DNA of 64,000 nucleotides from Lepidostoma basale (Eukaryota > Arthropoda > Insecta > Trichoptera > Lepidostomatidae). Positions within the stretch are counted from its first letter, which is position 1; each line of letters opens with the position of its first letter. This document shows, one piece after another, positions 54,401 through 63,089 of this stretch. The position numbers and the translations under genes are program-made. The DNA lies in contig JAHDVF020000251.1 in assembly GCA_022606425.2 (NCBI GenBank), forward strand, positions 558,001 to 622,000. The letters are read 5' to 3'. Under the pieces are notes generated by a model. The model did not search any database. It had not been told where the DNA came from and was given only the letters and a program-made list of their open reading frames with translations.

Positions 54401-56403
54401 TTTTAAAAGCTTTGTTTATTTGCTTTATTTTTGTTTGTTTTGAATTGAGGTGTGAAATTTTTTAATCTTTGCAGGGTATTCGAGATATACTGTTGCTGGG
54501 ACATCGCCAAGCTTTTGCTTGGATTGATGACTGGATTGAAATGACCATTGAAGATGTCCGACAATATGAAAGCGAAATGCATTCCAAAACCAATGATAAG
54601 GTTTGTCTCCTATTACATGCAAAATATTATTTTCCTTATCTAATACATTTTTGATGGCCCAAAAATTTTGTTTATATATTATTAGTTTGTTTTTAAATCA
54701 AATCAAACATTACTAACAGGAATCTATTGAGTACAAGTAAAATATTATATATACATACAACATAATACCAGGAACGTATGAGAGATGGTTCGACATTAGG
54801 AAGACAAGATACTCTCCAAAGTCCAAAGTCAAAGTTTTCTTATAGAAATAGAAAAAATTGTAACCTAAAGTTATAATATCAGATTGCAGTAATAATGTTT
54901 ATATACCCAACAGTAATTAGTTTGTGAATTCAAAGAATATCAATGTTTTATTGATAATGTAAAAATGACAAAGTTCAGATTTAATATCGAAGTTATAGGA
55001 AGAAAAAAACAATTAAGCAATTTCTATTCATTATAAAATTATGTTTACCTTGAATTTTTATAGTCAAAAACATTTTATTTGCTTTGTGAAAAGATTTGTT
55101 TGCACAGATGTTTAGATATTTAGTTTAAGAAGTATAATACAGGACATTAAAGTAGTATTATTGTACAAATCTCTAACAATTCAATAATGTACAATATATG
55201 ATTGTATCAGGAATCCACGCTTTTGGATAATTGCTTAAATGTGTTTATTGAAAACGACCATTGATAATTTCTTAGCAAGGCAAAACAAGTCATTTCTATA
55301 CAATCTTCTTCTTCTTCTTCTTCGTCAGCCTTTATCGGTGCACTGCTGGACATAGGCCTCTTCCCTTCCCTTCCACTCGTCTCTATCTCCTGCCAGCCGC
55401 AGCTACATTTCCCCCCCCACGGCAGCAATGTCGTTGGCCCACCTTTTTGCGGCCTGCCGACGCTTCTCTTATTCTCCCATTGTCTCCACCTTATTATTTT
55501 CTAGGTCCATCTATCCTCACTCTGTCTCGCCACATGACCCGCCCATTGCCACTTCAGTCTCGCTAGTCGTTCCATGATGTCTGTTATTTTTGTTCGGCGT
55601 CTAATCTCCTCATTTCTGATTTTATCTCGGAGACTGACACCGAGCATATGTCTTTCCATGGAACACTGCGTGACTCTTAATCTCTCTACATTTCTCTTGG
55701 TGAGGGTCATAGTTTCCATCCCATAAGTCATCACCGGCAGTATGCATGAATCATAGACTTTTCTCTTTAGACATATTGGAGTTTCCTTGTTTTCTATACA
55801 ATGCTAATGTTTATTTTTGTACGTATATTTTTTCTTTTTCTATATTATTTGATCAAATAGCGAGGTGTAAGCATCGCTCAATAGATAGATTTTTCAATTT
55901 CAATAAATTCACTGACAGATTAATCCAAAGCGTTTATAACTAAATATTACGAATAAAATGAAGCAATTTAACACATTAGAGATATATGCTTTCCGAGTGT
56001 CGTGAAAATCGTTCAAATCCTAAGCAAGGTGGTTTATAAAGATTGTTGCCCTGCTTACGGGCCTTACCTTATGTAGATTGGTTCTACACAATGGCAGTTG
56101 ATAATCTGCTTGAACTCAGATAGGTTCATTTTGTTTAGATGCTTATAGAATATTTGTTTTAATTTTTTATTCTCTCTATATTGTGATTAATTTATATGTA
56201 ATTGTATTCTATGTAGTTATTTTTTATTTGATGGTTAGGTTAAGGCAGCTTTGGAAGCAGCGACAGAGTCCAGCGCTAGTGGCGATGTGACCCCCAAGAC
56301 ACCTAGCCTCGGAGGTTCCTCCAAAGAGCCCAGCACTCCAGCTACCCCCATAACGCCCAAGAGTCCTTCCCAGGAAGCCAAGTCTTGGTTCTCCTGGTCG
56401 TAA
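48442..56403 (+). CDS. vib: Class I phosphatidylinositol transfer protein (vibrator/PITP-alpha-like)
   Basis: Eight exons join in frame: 48442-48492, 48739-48887, 49782-49870, 51264-51271 (8 nt), 51355-51426, 52501-52755, 54475-54600 and 56239-56403 (TAA), giving 304 residues. The START-like lipid-binding fold is seen in MVLTKEFRISMPISVEEY, GEGVEVV (37-43), GQFTEKRIHL with Thr59 and Lys61 at the positions of the inositol-contacting residues of mammalian PITP, EKAWNFYPF (85-), VDYVDIAYDE, FQSVKTGRGPL, MCSYKLV and FEVWGLQTKVEDFI. Class I PITPs exchange phosphatidylinositol and phosphatidylcholine between membranes and support Golgi phosphoinositide signalling, and in flies cytokinesis. The protein is about 30 residues longer than usual because of a Ser/Thr/Pro-rich tail (TPKTPSLGGSSKEPSTPATP ... 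WFSWS). Introns contain SINE and retrotransposon debris. Confidence 0.93.
49240..49625 (-). mobile_element. RTE-like 3' end fragment (family A)
   Basis: Starts with AATTAACTAACTAACCATCA (inverted tail). The minus strand then reads WRSILSAYPSGEMA backwards through [26 protein letters not shown] and MVWTYGTNMERMDE. Located in PITP intron 2. Confidence 0.75.
49920..50142 (+). mobile_element. tRNA-derived SINE, copy 4 with B-box deletion
   Basis: GACTTTCGTGGCCAAGTGGT (A box) is followed almost directly by GATTCCTGGCGATTGCAGTG, so about 30 bp including GGTTCGA of the B box are missing. The body and (ATA)n tail are normal. Lies in PITP intron 3. Confidence 0.8.
50150..50275 (-). mobile_element. 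Non-LTR 3' terminus (family F relative)
   Basis: Minus-strand order WLRNTKDWTGIRSVDELFQ then VKDRGTF resembles the 3' end at 20320-20500. It abuts the SINE tail. Confidence 0.4.
50595..51165 (-). mobile_element. Non-LTR ORF2 C-terminus (family B)
   Basis: The minus strand encodes MTAKSAERLDTFERRVLRRI, LGPVNDGEGWRVQHNDELYY, VRLNRLRWAGHVQRMPSSRT and PKRLLEWHPYGRRPIG, a typical post-RT tail (ERR.LR.I.GP...L.WAGH..RM). A near-identical shorter copy is at 51595-51945. Confidence 0.75.
51484..52070. mobile_element. Inverted-repeat element enclosing a family B fragment
   Basis: The left arm 51484-51590 (minus: GATGAAGTAAAGCCTTCGAA, GCATGTCGAGAAAAATAAAC) and right arm 51961-52070 (plus: GATGATGAAGGTGTAAAGC, TTTCGAAATATGCCGAGAAA) are inverted copies about 100 bp long. 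Each is related to 10384-10505. The interval holds the family B tail 51595-51945 on the minus strand (RLRWAGHVQRM, then RPRLRWEDEIGRDGAKLLRV). Two inverted copies around unrelated sequence could be one element or two independent insertions. Lies in PITP intron 5, just after exon 51355-51426. Confidence 0.55.
52800..53200 (+). mobile_element. RTE-like ORF2 C-terminus, best-preserved family A copy
   Basis: From 52883 an open frame reads [60 protein letters not shown] and [16 protein letters not shown], ending at 53185, then ATGGTTTGTTTGTTTTG as the tail. No internal stop in this 100-codon stretch, so it is among the youngest copies here. Lies in PITP intron 6. Confidence 0.8.
53365..53600 (-). 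mobile_element. Non-LTR 3' fragment (family E)
   Basis: TTCTTGTCCTGTCACACC at the start parallels 9787-9805, and GATGCCTAACACCAGTCTAG parallels 9834-9855 and 9945. More broken than the 9770 copy. Confidence 0.5.
53600..54220 (+). mobile_element. Non-LTR ORF2 C-terminus (family D)
   Basis: Two frames in series read DQFRYLGSEVTSSNEIRSEV, RIYKTCVRPILTYGIESGAD and MKTLRAIAGKTLRDRVRKTS, then after a stop DVVRWGRQRRRYWHQHVERM and RRPGRPPKRWRES. The 3' end is (GAA)n (about 54206-54222). A single stop near 53970 breaks the frame. Lies in PITP intron 6 next to a family A copy. Confidence 0.8.
54690..54835 (-). mobile_element. Non-LTR 3' UTR fragment (same family as 1-290)
   Basis: ATCTATTGAGTACAAGTAAA, ACATACAACATAATACCAGG and TTCGACATTAGGAAGACAAG match 38850-38940 closely. 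Starts at AAATCAAATCAAAC (the inverted 3' terminus). Confidence 0.65.
55255..55310 (+). repeat. Hairpin-GAAAC family fragment, decayed
   Basis: GATAATTTCTTAGCAAGGCA and AAACAAGTCATTTCTATA correspond to 11292-11330, with GAAAC changed to AAAAC. It ends where the family C (GAA)n tail begins. Confidence 0.4.
55312..55780 (-). mobile_element. Non-LTR ORF2 C-terminus and 3' end (family C)
   Basis: The minus strand reads MMTYGMETMTLTKRNVERLR, VTQCSMERHMLGVSLRDKIR, NEEIRRRTKITDIMERLARL and KWQWAGHVARQSEDRW. A 3' region ending in (GAA)n at 55312 follows. Lies in PITP intron 7. Confidence 0.8.
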
Positions 56404-56670
56404 GAAGCCATATCTTGATTTATCATTACTTTTGTTATTTTGTTGTATGTCATTTAATAATTGAACTCACGTATGCAGAAAGTAGTCGAATTACACAAAC
56501 TTATAGCGGGTTATCAAGCTTTTTGGAAATTTGTTTCCACATATTATAGAAATTGACTATGAAAGTGAACCCATGCCCAGCCTCTTTTAACCAGCAGCCA
56601 AGCTTTCTACTGTTTGCGCTGCTAAGCCGTGAAAAAGATTAGAGATATTTCTAATATATAAGCAGACCTT

Positions 56671-56725
56671 GACGACTTTCGTGGCAGAATGGCAAGAGCT
56701 ATGCCACCGAAGGTTCTGGGTTCGA
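56671..56725 (+). mobile_element. 5' half of a SINE split by a 6.6-kb insertion
   Basis: GACGACTTTCGTGGCAGAAT (A box, mutated) and GAAGGTTCTGGGTTCGA (B box) end at 56725. The SINE resumes at 63312 with GGGTCCGATTCCCGGCGATG. The 8-bp overlap GGGTTCGA / GGGTCCGA (56718-56725 and 63312-63319) is the inferred target duplication of the insertion. Confidence 0.82.
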
Positions 56726-57139
56726 AATAGTGCCACTTGCGGTCACGACATTTGCGGTCAGAACAATTATCGTCCCATTTGCGGTCAATCGTTGTTATTA
56801 AAATAAAATAATGTTACGAGTGACCCCGCTTGCGGTCAAATAACATTTAATAATTTCTAATAGTTTTTGTTATTCAAATTAATACAGTTTTTATTATGTA
56901 AGTTATAATATTTTACCTACATATCTAATTATTTATTAAAGTTTTTGAATATAAGCTAGGACTTTTAACCTACCCTAACCTTTTTTTTTTTTTGGTTGAG
57001 GAGGGGAAATCTTTAGAAAGACAGCCACTGGTTTGCTTTTCCAGTGGTAGTGCGGGATTTTTACCCACTAAAATCCCTCCTCAGGGTCTGCCCTGCCGGG
57101 TTGGCCGTTAGGCACGTAGCTCGGCGATTGGGGCAGACC

Positions 57140-58195
57140 TGTGTAACCTTTTTTTTAAGGTTTTATCCCGCGATTGTGATCTGAGAGGTTCTTTGCCGGG
57201 TCCTCTCCTCTTCTTCTTTCTTGGAGAGTTGAATTCCGACAACGACCAGGTCAGCCCCACACTCAACCGCTAACCTCAGCATGAGCTCTTGGGCACTCGG
57301 TGCCCCACTCCAAACCATCGGAAACATCTGCTTGCGTCCGCGCGAACTCACACCCTGCGATTCACCCAGCTGATCTTCAGTTTCCTCCTGACCAACTGTC
57401 GAGTGTGGACTGTTGGGAGGGAAACTATTGCCAGTTGTGTTCCTCTGTCGCCGGGTTTCATGTACTTCACACTGATGTCCTCTGCCATTATCGGCTCGCA
57501 CTCTTTGTGGATGGCCGCGATCACATCCTCCTCGTCCTCTCCCTCGTCTATGTCGAGGATTGTGACCACCGCTGTAGGGACCATCTTTCTAACTCTGGCT
57601 CTGTCCCCCAGCTTGGTGCTCACGATCCCGACAAGCTCAGTTGGCTCGTTGGAGCCTCGTTCCAGCTCGATGAGGGCCTCTCCTTTCCTCGTCTTTTATA
57701 TGGCCTCAACCCTGTTTCCATGTTTCTCGGGTTGGACCTCCTTGCGTAGCTTGCGAGTTACCTCGACATATGACAGGTCCTGATGGGTCATGACTATTGC
57801 GTCGCGCCTCTGGCTCAGCTTGTGAACTCTATTTCCTGGCTCTCTGGCCGCCCCAGACGCACCACGCCGCCTCTGAGCAGTCTGCTTCTTTGGTGGTCGC
57901 CTCTTGGCAACCTCCACCCAGGATTCTTGAGCTTCTTGACCACGCCGCCCAGCATTCCCTGGATCCAAGCATGGTTGAGACCATGTTCTCAGGGCAGATA
58001 TCTGTCACGCCGAGAACTAATCTCAACCGGTCCCTCTCTTTGGACCACGCCATGCAGGTGAACGCTGTGTGGGCGGCATCGTCATCGCCCTCCCGCAGCT
58101 GCGACACTGCCACAATCTTCATCAGGTACGCCGCGAAGCACCCATGCCCAGTCAGCAGTTGAGTCAGGTGGAAACTTAGCCCCCCGTGGGTCCAG
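57140..58195 (-). pseudogene. ORF2 C-terminus fused to gag and endonuclease-start fragments
   Basis: The minus strand begins FHLTQLLTGHGCFAAYL with DDDAAHTAFTCMAWSKERD, a zinc-finger-like C-terminal domain of ORF2. From about 57968 it changes to gag (SQRRDAIVMTHQDLSYVEVT ... TKLGDRARVRKMVPTAVVTI ... PGDRGTQLAIVSLPTVHTRQ). Finally it reaches AQELMLRLAVECGADLVVV, which resembles an endonuclease N-terminus, before a poly(A). The order is non-canonical: ORF2 end before gag. Confidence 0.65.
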
Positions 58196-58269
58196 GTTAA
58201 CCTTTTTTTTTGGGGGGGGGAATCCTCATAGACACCTGGTCTTTCTGACCGGGTAGTGCGAGACTTTTA

Positions 58270-59230
58270 CCCGCTAAAACCCCCCCTCTACTTCGCTGTA
58301 TCGCGATGTTCGCAGTGCCAGTAGCCTCTGTGTTCCAAGCACAATATCTTTGTGTCTTTTTGATTGCATTGAGGTGCTCCATACAGTATGGTTGATTGCA
58401 CCGCGAGGGTCAGGACCCTCCTGGACCTTTTGTGTTTGGGAGTATTGAGATTAGCGCTTTCATTGTATTTTTTGCTTTTTGCGCGGCAGCCCCTATGTGT
58501 TTTCCGAAGGAAATCCCTCTATCCCTAGACCCTAGTCATGCCTTGATAAACGGCTGTTTTAGACGGTGTGATGATTGTAGAACCAATTCTAAATTTTATA
58601 TTTTTTATGTTTCTTTTTTTGTTTAGAATGATTGCTATGGTTTTTTCCGGAGCTATCATCAGCTCGTTTCTTTCCATACATAGGGATACTACGAGTAGTG
58701 CCTCATTTCCCTTTCTCACGAGGCCAGTTCCATAGCGTTGGGCCCAGGACAGATCCCTGTGGCACCCCTCCCGCTATGTCTGCGTTTTCTTTTTTAGCTA
58801 GTTGTACCCTGCGTCTTGTGAAGTAAGCGACGATTACTTTAAGGATATGTTCGTCGATTTTTCTTTTCTGCACCTTTTTTACCACTAGATGCCAGGAAGC
58901 GGTGTTAAAGGCGTTCTTAACGTCCACAAATATGGCTGCATTTCATTCGTTTTTATTATTTGCCTCCCTTGCGATATTTACGACTCTTTCAATTGCGTTA
59001 ATTGTGGTTCTGCCCTTTCAGAATCCATATTGATGATCATTTAGGCCGCCAGTTCTTTCCGGTTCTTCGTTTAGTTTCTTGTTTAGCAGGCTTTCATACG
59101 TCTTTGAAATAACGTCAATTAAGCAAATGGGTCGGTATTTAGTTTCTTCTGGCCTGCCATGCCCCAAACGTGGCCTCCTTAGCCAGTTCCGGGGCAAGGC
59201 CGCCATGGGTTGCTCGTCTCTCAAGAGCCA
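58270..59230 (-). pseudogene. Second R1-like reverse transcriptase fragment lacking the catalytic YADD block
   Basis: The minus strand reads RPEETKYRPICLIDVISKTY, LNKKLN, NDHQYGF, then DVKNAFNTASW and GGVPQGSVLGPTLWN. It then jumps directly to KGNEALLVVSLCMERNELMI and PEKTIAIILNKKR. The segment that should hold (Y/F)ADD is missing, and several stops are present. The sequence differs clearly from the RT at 59900-61030, so it comes from another element. A poly(T)-bounded 3' UTR ends it at about 58201. Confidence 0.7.
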
Positions 59231-59236
59231 GCAGAT

Positions 59237-59890
59237 CTATCGGCGGTATGGCAATGACGCAATAAGCTCTCGCTCTCTGCAGATGGCTGCGACGACATCC
59301 TCTTCGTCCTCGCCCTCATCTATGTCGAGGATCGTGACCACAGTTGTGGGGACCATCTTCCTCACTGAAGCCTTGTCCCCCAGCTTGGTGCTCATGATCT
59401 CGACTAGCTCTGACGGTTCATTTGAGCCTCGCTCAAGCTCAATCAGGGCTTCTCCTCTTTTAGTTTTTCTGATGGCAGCAACCTTGTAGCCGTGCTTCTC
59501 GGGTTGGCCGTGTTTGCGTAGCACCTCGGCATATGAGAGGTCCTGGTGGAGAGGTTTGGGCCTCCTTGTTCTACATTGTCGCGCGTTCGGTCTTCCTCGG
59601 GAGCGTCTTTAGGTCATTGATCAGGGATGCCATGTTTATCATCCCTATCTTGATTTCCTTGTGGACATTACTATGTCCCTTTGCGAACTTGTTCAGTTCT
59701 TTCACCAGTGTTTCGAGTTGAGCTAAGAGTTGTTTGTATTGTTAACACATTTCTGATCCCACAATTAGCTAGGGAAATAAGAGTCCGTCCGGCCAGAGCC
59801 CCGCATGGCTGGATAAGCCTATATACATTGGGGATTGGCTGGTCCGTTCCGTCCGCTGGGATCGTTTTTGGCTGTTTATTTTACGTCTAG
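59237..59890 (-). pseudogene. Partial gag and 5' UTR copies of R1-clade elements
   Basis: 59524-59237 encodes GYKVAAIRKTKRGEALIELE and TKLGDKASVRKMVPTTVVTI, a mid-gag piece. 59730-59560 carries a diverged gag N-terminal piece (VKELNKFAKGHSNVHKEIKI). 59750-59890 repeats the 5' UTR at 62790-62920 (AGCCCCGCATGGC, TATATACATTGGGGATTGGC, ACGTCTAGCAACC). Together they look like a 5'-truncated or recombined second copy. Confidence 0.65.
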
Positions 59891-59899
59891 CAACCTTTT

Positions 59900-61030
59900 T
59901 TAGTAGACTTTTAGCTCAAATGGTGTTTTGGCAATGACAATCAGCAGTAAGTCGTCAGCAAACGCCACTGTTTTTGCTCCATCAGGAAGCTCTAACCTCA
60001 GCCCATCGTCGTACATGGCATTCCACAACGAGGGGCCGAGGACCGATCCCTGGGGGACGCCCGCTGTGATAAATTTGTTGAGAGGTTTGCCATCGCTAGT
60101 GTACATCAGCACCCGTTTGCTGAAATAGCTTGATATTAGCCGACTGATATACGCTGGCGCTCCAATCCTTGCCAGTGCTTCAAGGATGCGTTCCTAGTTG
60201 GCTGAATTAAATGCGTTCTTGATATCAAGAGCAACAAGTACGGCGTGCTTGCTTGCTTTGACACTTCCACGCCACGCTTCTCTGACTACATCGATGTTCT
60301 GTTGGGCAGCTTGGACTGTTGATCTTCTGGGTCTGAAGCCATACTGGTGTGGTGATAATCCAGACAGGCCAGATTCAAGGTGGGGAACAAGTCTCTGGAG
60401 GACGAGTCCCTCCAGTAATTTCCCCATTCCGTCAAGCATGCAGACTGCCCTTGGGGATGTAGACTAGCTTTTGGCGCTTCCACGAAGCAACAAATGTTCC
60501 ATTATTTAGGCACTTGTTGTAAATTGCTAGTAGTAGCTGTGGGTCTGAGTGGGCTATCGCCTTGATCACCACATTAGGGACGCAATCTGGTCCCGGTGCC
60601 TTGTACGATTTGAGCCTCCTAGCTGCTGTTCGGTGAATAACTCCCCTTCAGCGATTGGTACCAAGACGTCTGTCGCTGTTGTCCTCGTCGGATGCTGGGG
60701 AAAGAGGCCCGCAACGACTAATTCCAAATTGACTGGATTGTTGAGGAGGATGTCCTTCTCGAACGACCTCAGCTTCTTGCGAACTGCTAGATAGGGCGTT
60801 CGCCATGGATCTGCTTCTATCGTTGAACACAATTCCTCCCAGCATCTGGCCTTGCTTTTCTTGATGGCTCTGCTGAGCGCATTTCTCGCCATTTTGTATT
60901 CGTTGCGACGCTCAGCGCACTGGGGGCGTCTTTGTGTCCTCCTATAGGCAGCCACGCTGGCCCTCCGTAGGGCTTCAATCTCTGACGGCGAGCTGAGGGT
61001 CCTCTTCTCCGAGGCATTGAGGCATCGCAC
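59900..61030 (-). pseudogene. Reverse transcriptase of the main R1-clade element (broken)
   Basis: In order on the minus strand: linker helix (61030-60566, RRPQCAERRNEYKMARNALS), LLEGLVLQRLVPHLE with LSPHQYGFRPRRSTVQA and VALDIKNAFNSAN (60439-60194), then ITAGVPQGSVLGPSLWN and VAFADDLLLIV (60112-59900). FADD is the polymerase active site. A frameshift lies near 60440 and a stop at about 60195. Sequence downstream of FADD (thumb and C-terminal domain) is lost at the junction with another 5' UTR. Confidence 0.8.
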
Positions 61031-61097
61031 GCGAACCGCAGAAGATCGTTCAGGGCTTCCTCCACCTTCTCAACTCCCCGCCTGGCGTCACCTCGTC

Positions 61098-61811
61098 TCA
61101 TCTCATTGCAGCAGCCTCTATGAGCGCTGATGCATCCAGTTTCCGCACGGCCCATCCCCCAGAGGTGTCGTGCCGGTTTCCGGGTCCAGAGTGCAGCTGG
61201 ACAGTGAACTCAAAGTATAGGTGGTCGCTGTGGGAGTACGTCTCGATGACTTGCCATCTCTTCGCCCTCCCGAGCAGCGACTCGCCCACAAAGGTTATGT
61301 CGATCGACGATTCGGTGCCCCTGCACCGAAAGGTCACCAAGCCATCATTCAGCGAGTGGAGCCTCAATTCGGACATCAAGCTGGCAATCATGGCGCCTCT
61401 TCTAACTGTGGAACTCAGACTCCACTCCAGCGCCTTGGCGTTGAAATCCCCGGCTACAACGACTGGCAGTCTGGCCTCGTAAACACTGTCCCTGAGTCGC
61501 GCAAGATCCCTCGCAAAGTCTGACAAGGGGGCGTTCGGGGAGAAGTAGCAGGAGTATATCCTAACACCCCGAACCTCCACCCAAGTCCAACATCTGCTGC
61601 CGTTGTCGTCCTCTCTCGTTATGCGTAGGTGATGGGATGCCGCATAAATGGCCGCGCTGGCCTGCAACCATTTAAATTTATCTGAAGTATCTTCAGCATT
61701 TCTTTTGTACCTCTCTCTCTTGGTGCCTGAACTCTGGGCATGCTCTGGTTCCCGCTTGGTGCGCAATATCGCCTTTCTTGGTGCCCTCGCAGGTAACGTA
61801 TTTGGGTGCAT
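61098..61811 (-). pseudogene. APE-type endonuclease domain of the main R1-clade element
   Basis: A long minus-strand frame reads IYSCYFSPNAPLSDFARDL, VVVAGDFNAKALEWS, SSIDITF and YSHSDHLYFEF. GDFNAK, the (S)xID motif and SDH are the catalytic and structural motifs of APE-like endonucleases. The N-terminal QEPY motif is missing from this frame; the upstream part overlaps the end of gag, so a deletion or frameshift is likely. R1-clade endonucleases set target choice. Confidence 0.8.
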
Positions 61812-62796
61812 TGTCGCAGGCCCGCGCTATGTGACCTCCTTGGCCACATCGCCGGCATACGCCGCTCCTGTCCGTGCCCCTGCAGTCGCTAGCTCGGTGC
61901 CCCACTCCAAAGTATCGGAAACACCTGCTTGCGTTCGCGCGAACTCGCACCCTGCAGCTCACCCAGCCGATCTTCAGTTTCCTCCTGACCAACTGTCGAG
62001 CGTGGACTGTTGGGAGGGAAACTATTGCCAGTTGTGTTCCTCTGTCGCCGGGTTTCATGTACTTCACACTGATGTCCTCTGCCATTATCGGCTCACACTC
62101 TCTGCGGGTGGCCGCGATAACGTCCTCCTCGTCCTCTCCCTCGTCTATGTCGAGGATCGTGACCACCGCTGTAGGGACCATCTTTCTCACTCTGGCTCTG
62201 TCCCCCAGCTTGGTGCCCACGATCCCGATAAGCTCAGTTGCTCGATAAGGGGCCTCTCCTTTCCTCGTCTTTCTTATGGCCGCAACCCTATATCCGTGTT
62301 TCTCGGGTTCGACCTCCTTCCTTAGCTTGCGCAGTACCTCGGCATATGACAGGTCCTGATGGGCCACGACTATTGCGTCGCGCCTCTGGTTCAGCTTGGG
62401 AACTCTATCTGTTGTTGCTGATGGCGTTGTTGCCTTTTGGCTCCGCCTCCTCTCTACATTGAGCTCCTTCAGTCCCGCGGTCCCGCTCCTTCCCTCGTTC
62501 AGGTCGGACGGTTTTTGGGAGCCTTCGAGCATCCAAACCTTTCTAAAGATACCCAACAGGTCAAGAAGTAGCGCGAGTCCGTCCTTTATGCGTTTGTGGG
62601 TATTTCTCTGGCCCAACGCGAACTCGCAGACCTCCGCGAATCGTCCCTCAAGCTGAGAGAAAGCATCTTCAGCACCCCTGTGAGCGCCCTCGCGCGTATG
62701 AGTTGACGACGTTTGTTTCTCCGGAACCACTTCCGGTTCCAATCTTCCTCTGGTTATTGATTTTTTGTTAGTTTTATTTTCCATGATTGATCCCAC
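61693..62796 (-). CDS. Gag-like ORF1 of the R1-clade retrotransposon
   Basis: A 367-codon frame from ATG 62796 to 61693 is the longest intact retrotransposon ORF here. The basic N-terminus (MENKTNKKSITRGRLEPEV) is followed by a helical region, a conserved middle (KLGDRARVRKMVPTAVVTIL ... DIDEGEDEEDVIAATRRECE ... GDRGTQLAIVSLPTVHARQL), then two or three CCHC-type zinc knuckles: CFRYFGVGHRASDC, CRRCGQGGHIARAC, then a third degenerate Cys cluster. The first knuckle has Cys-to-Phe-type damage (CFRY instead of CxxC). ORF1p is expected to coat the RNA; retrotransposon ORF1s of the R1 clade carry such knuckles. Fragments of the same gag recur at 57163-57968 and 59237-59524. Confidence 0.85.
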   Translation of the reverse strand: MGSIMENKTNKKSITRGRLEPEVVPEKQTSSTHTREGAHRGAEDAFSQLEGRFAEVCEFALGQRNTHKRIKDGLALLLDLLGIFRKVWMLEGSQKPSDLNEGRSGTAGLKELNVERRRSQKATTPSATTDRVPKLNQRRDAIVVAHQDLSYAEVLRKLRKEVEPEKHGYRVAAIRKTRKGEAPYRATELIGIVGTKLGDRARVRKMVPTAVVTILDIDEGEDEEDVIAATRRECEPIMAEDISVKYMKPGDRGTQLAIVSLPTVHARQLVRRKLKIGWVSCRVRVRANASRCFRYFGVGHRASDCRGTDRSGVCRRCGQGGHIARACDNAPKYVTCEGTKKGDIAHQAGTRACPEFRHQEREVQKKC

Positions 62797-63089
62797 GATT
62801 GGCTAGGGAATAAAAAGTCCGTCCGACCAGAGCCCCGCATGGCCAGATAAGCCTATATACATTGGGGATTGGCTGGTCCCCCAATGTGATCGTTTTCGGC
62901 TGTTTATTTTACGTCTAGCAACCATTCATCCCTCGGCACAATGCCTCACGATTAAAGACGTGTATGGTTTTGGTCCGCTTCGGGTGCTTCTAATGTCCCC
63001 GATACCGCGCGCAAGCAGGAGCCATTCCCCAATCCGCCACCCGGGGAGGCGCCCGATGGGGGTCCAGTAACCCCGCACGGGACGGGACC
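62797..63089 (-). other. 5' UTR of the R1-clade element
   Basis: GC-rich compared with its surroundings and bounded by the target duplication at 63090. Its downstream half is repeated at 59750-59890. Presumed to hold the internal promoter. Confidence 0.5.

Larger units (their letters stand above)
56981..63089 (-). mobile_element. Chimeric R1-clade non-LTR retrotransposon block with 16-bp target duplication
   Basis: The left edge is poly(T) (poly(A) on the minus strand) directly after TTAACCTACCCTAACC (56965-56980). The same 16 bases recur at 63090-63105 directly after the 5' end. One insertion event with an intact 5' end and poly(A) tail is therefore indicated. Inside are one long gag, an endonuclease, a broken RT, and then further partial gag, RT and 3' UTR pieces with internal poly(T) runs at about 57137 and 58201. 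Reading 5' to 3' on the minus strand: 5' UTR (63089-62797), gag (62796-61693), EN (61811-61098), RT (61030-59900), second 5' UTR/gag fragment (59890-59237), a different RT (59224-58270), then an ORF2-tail/gag/EN chimera (58180-57140). Confidence 0.75.

Noticed and set aside
57289..57783. Plus-strand frames of up to 164 codons near the right end (also at 61648-62325)
   Set aside because: They are antisense shadows of retrotransposon gag sequence.
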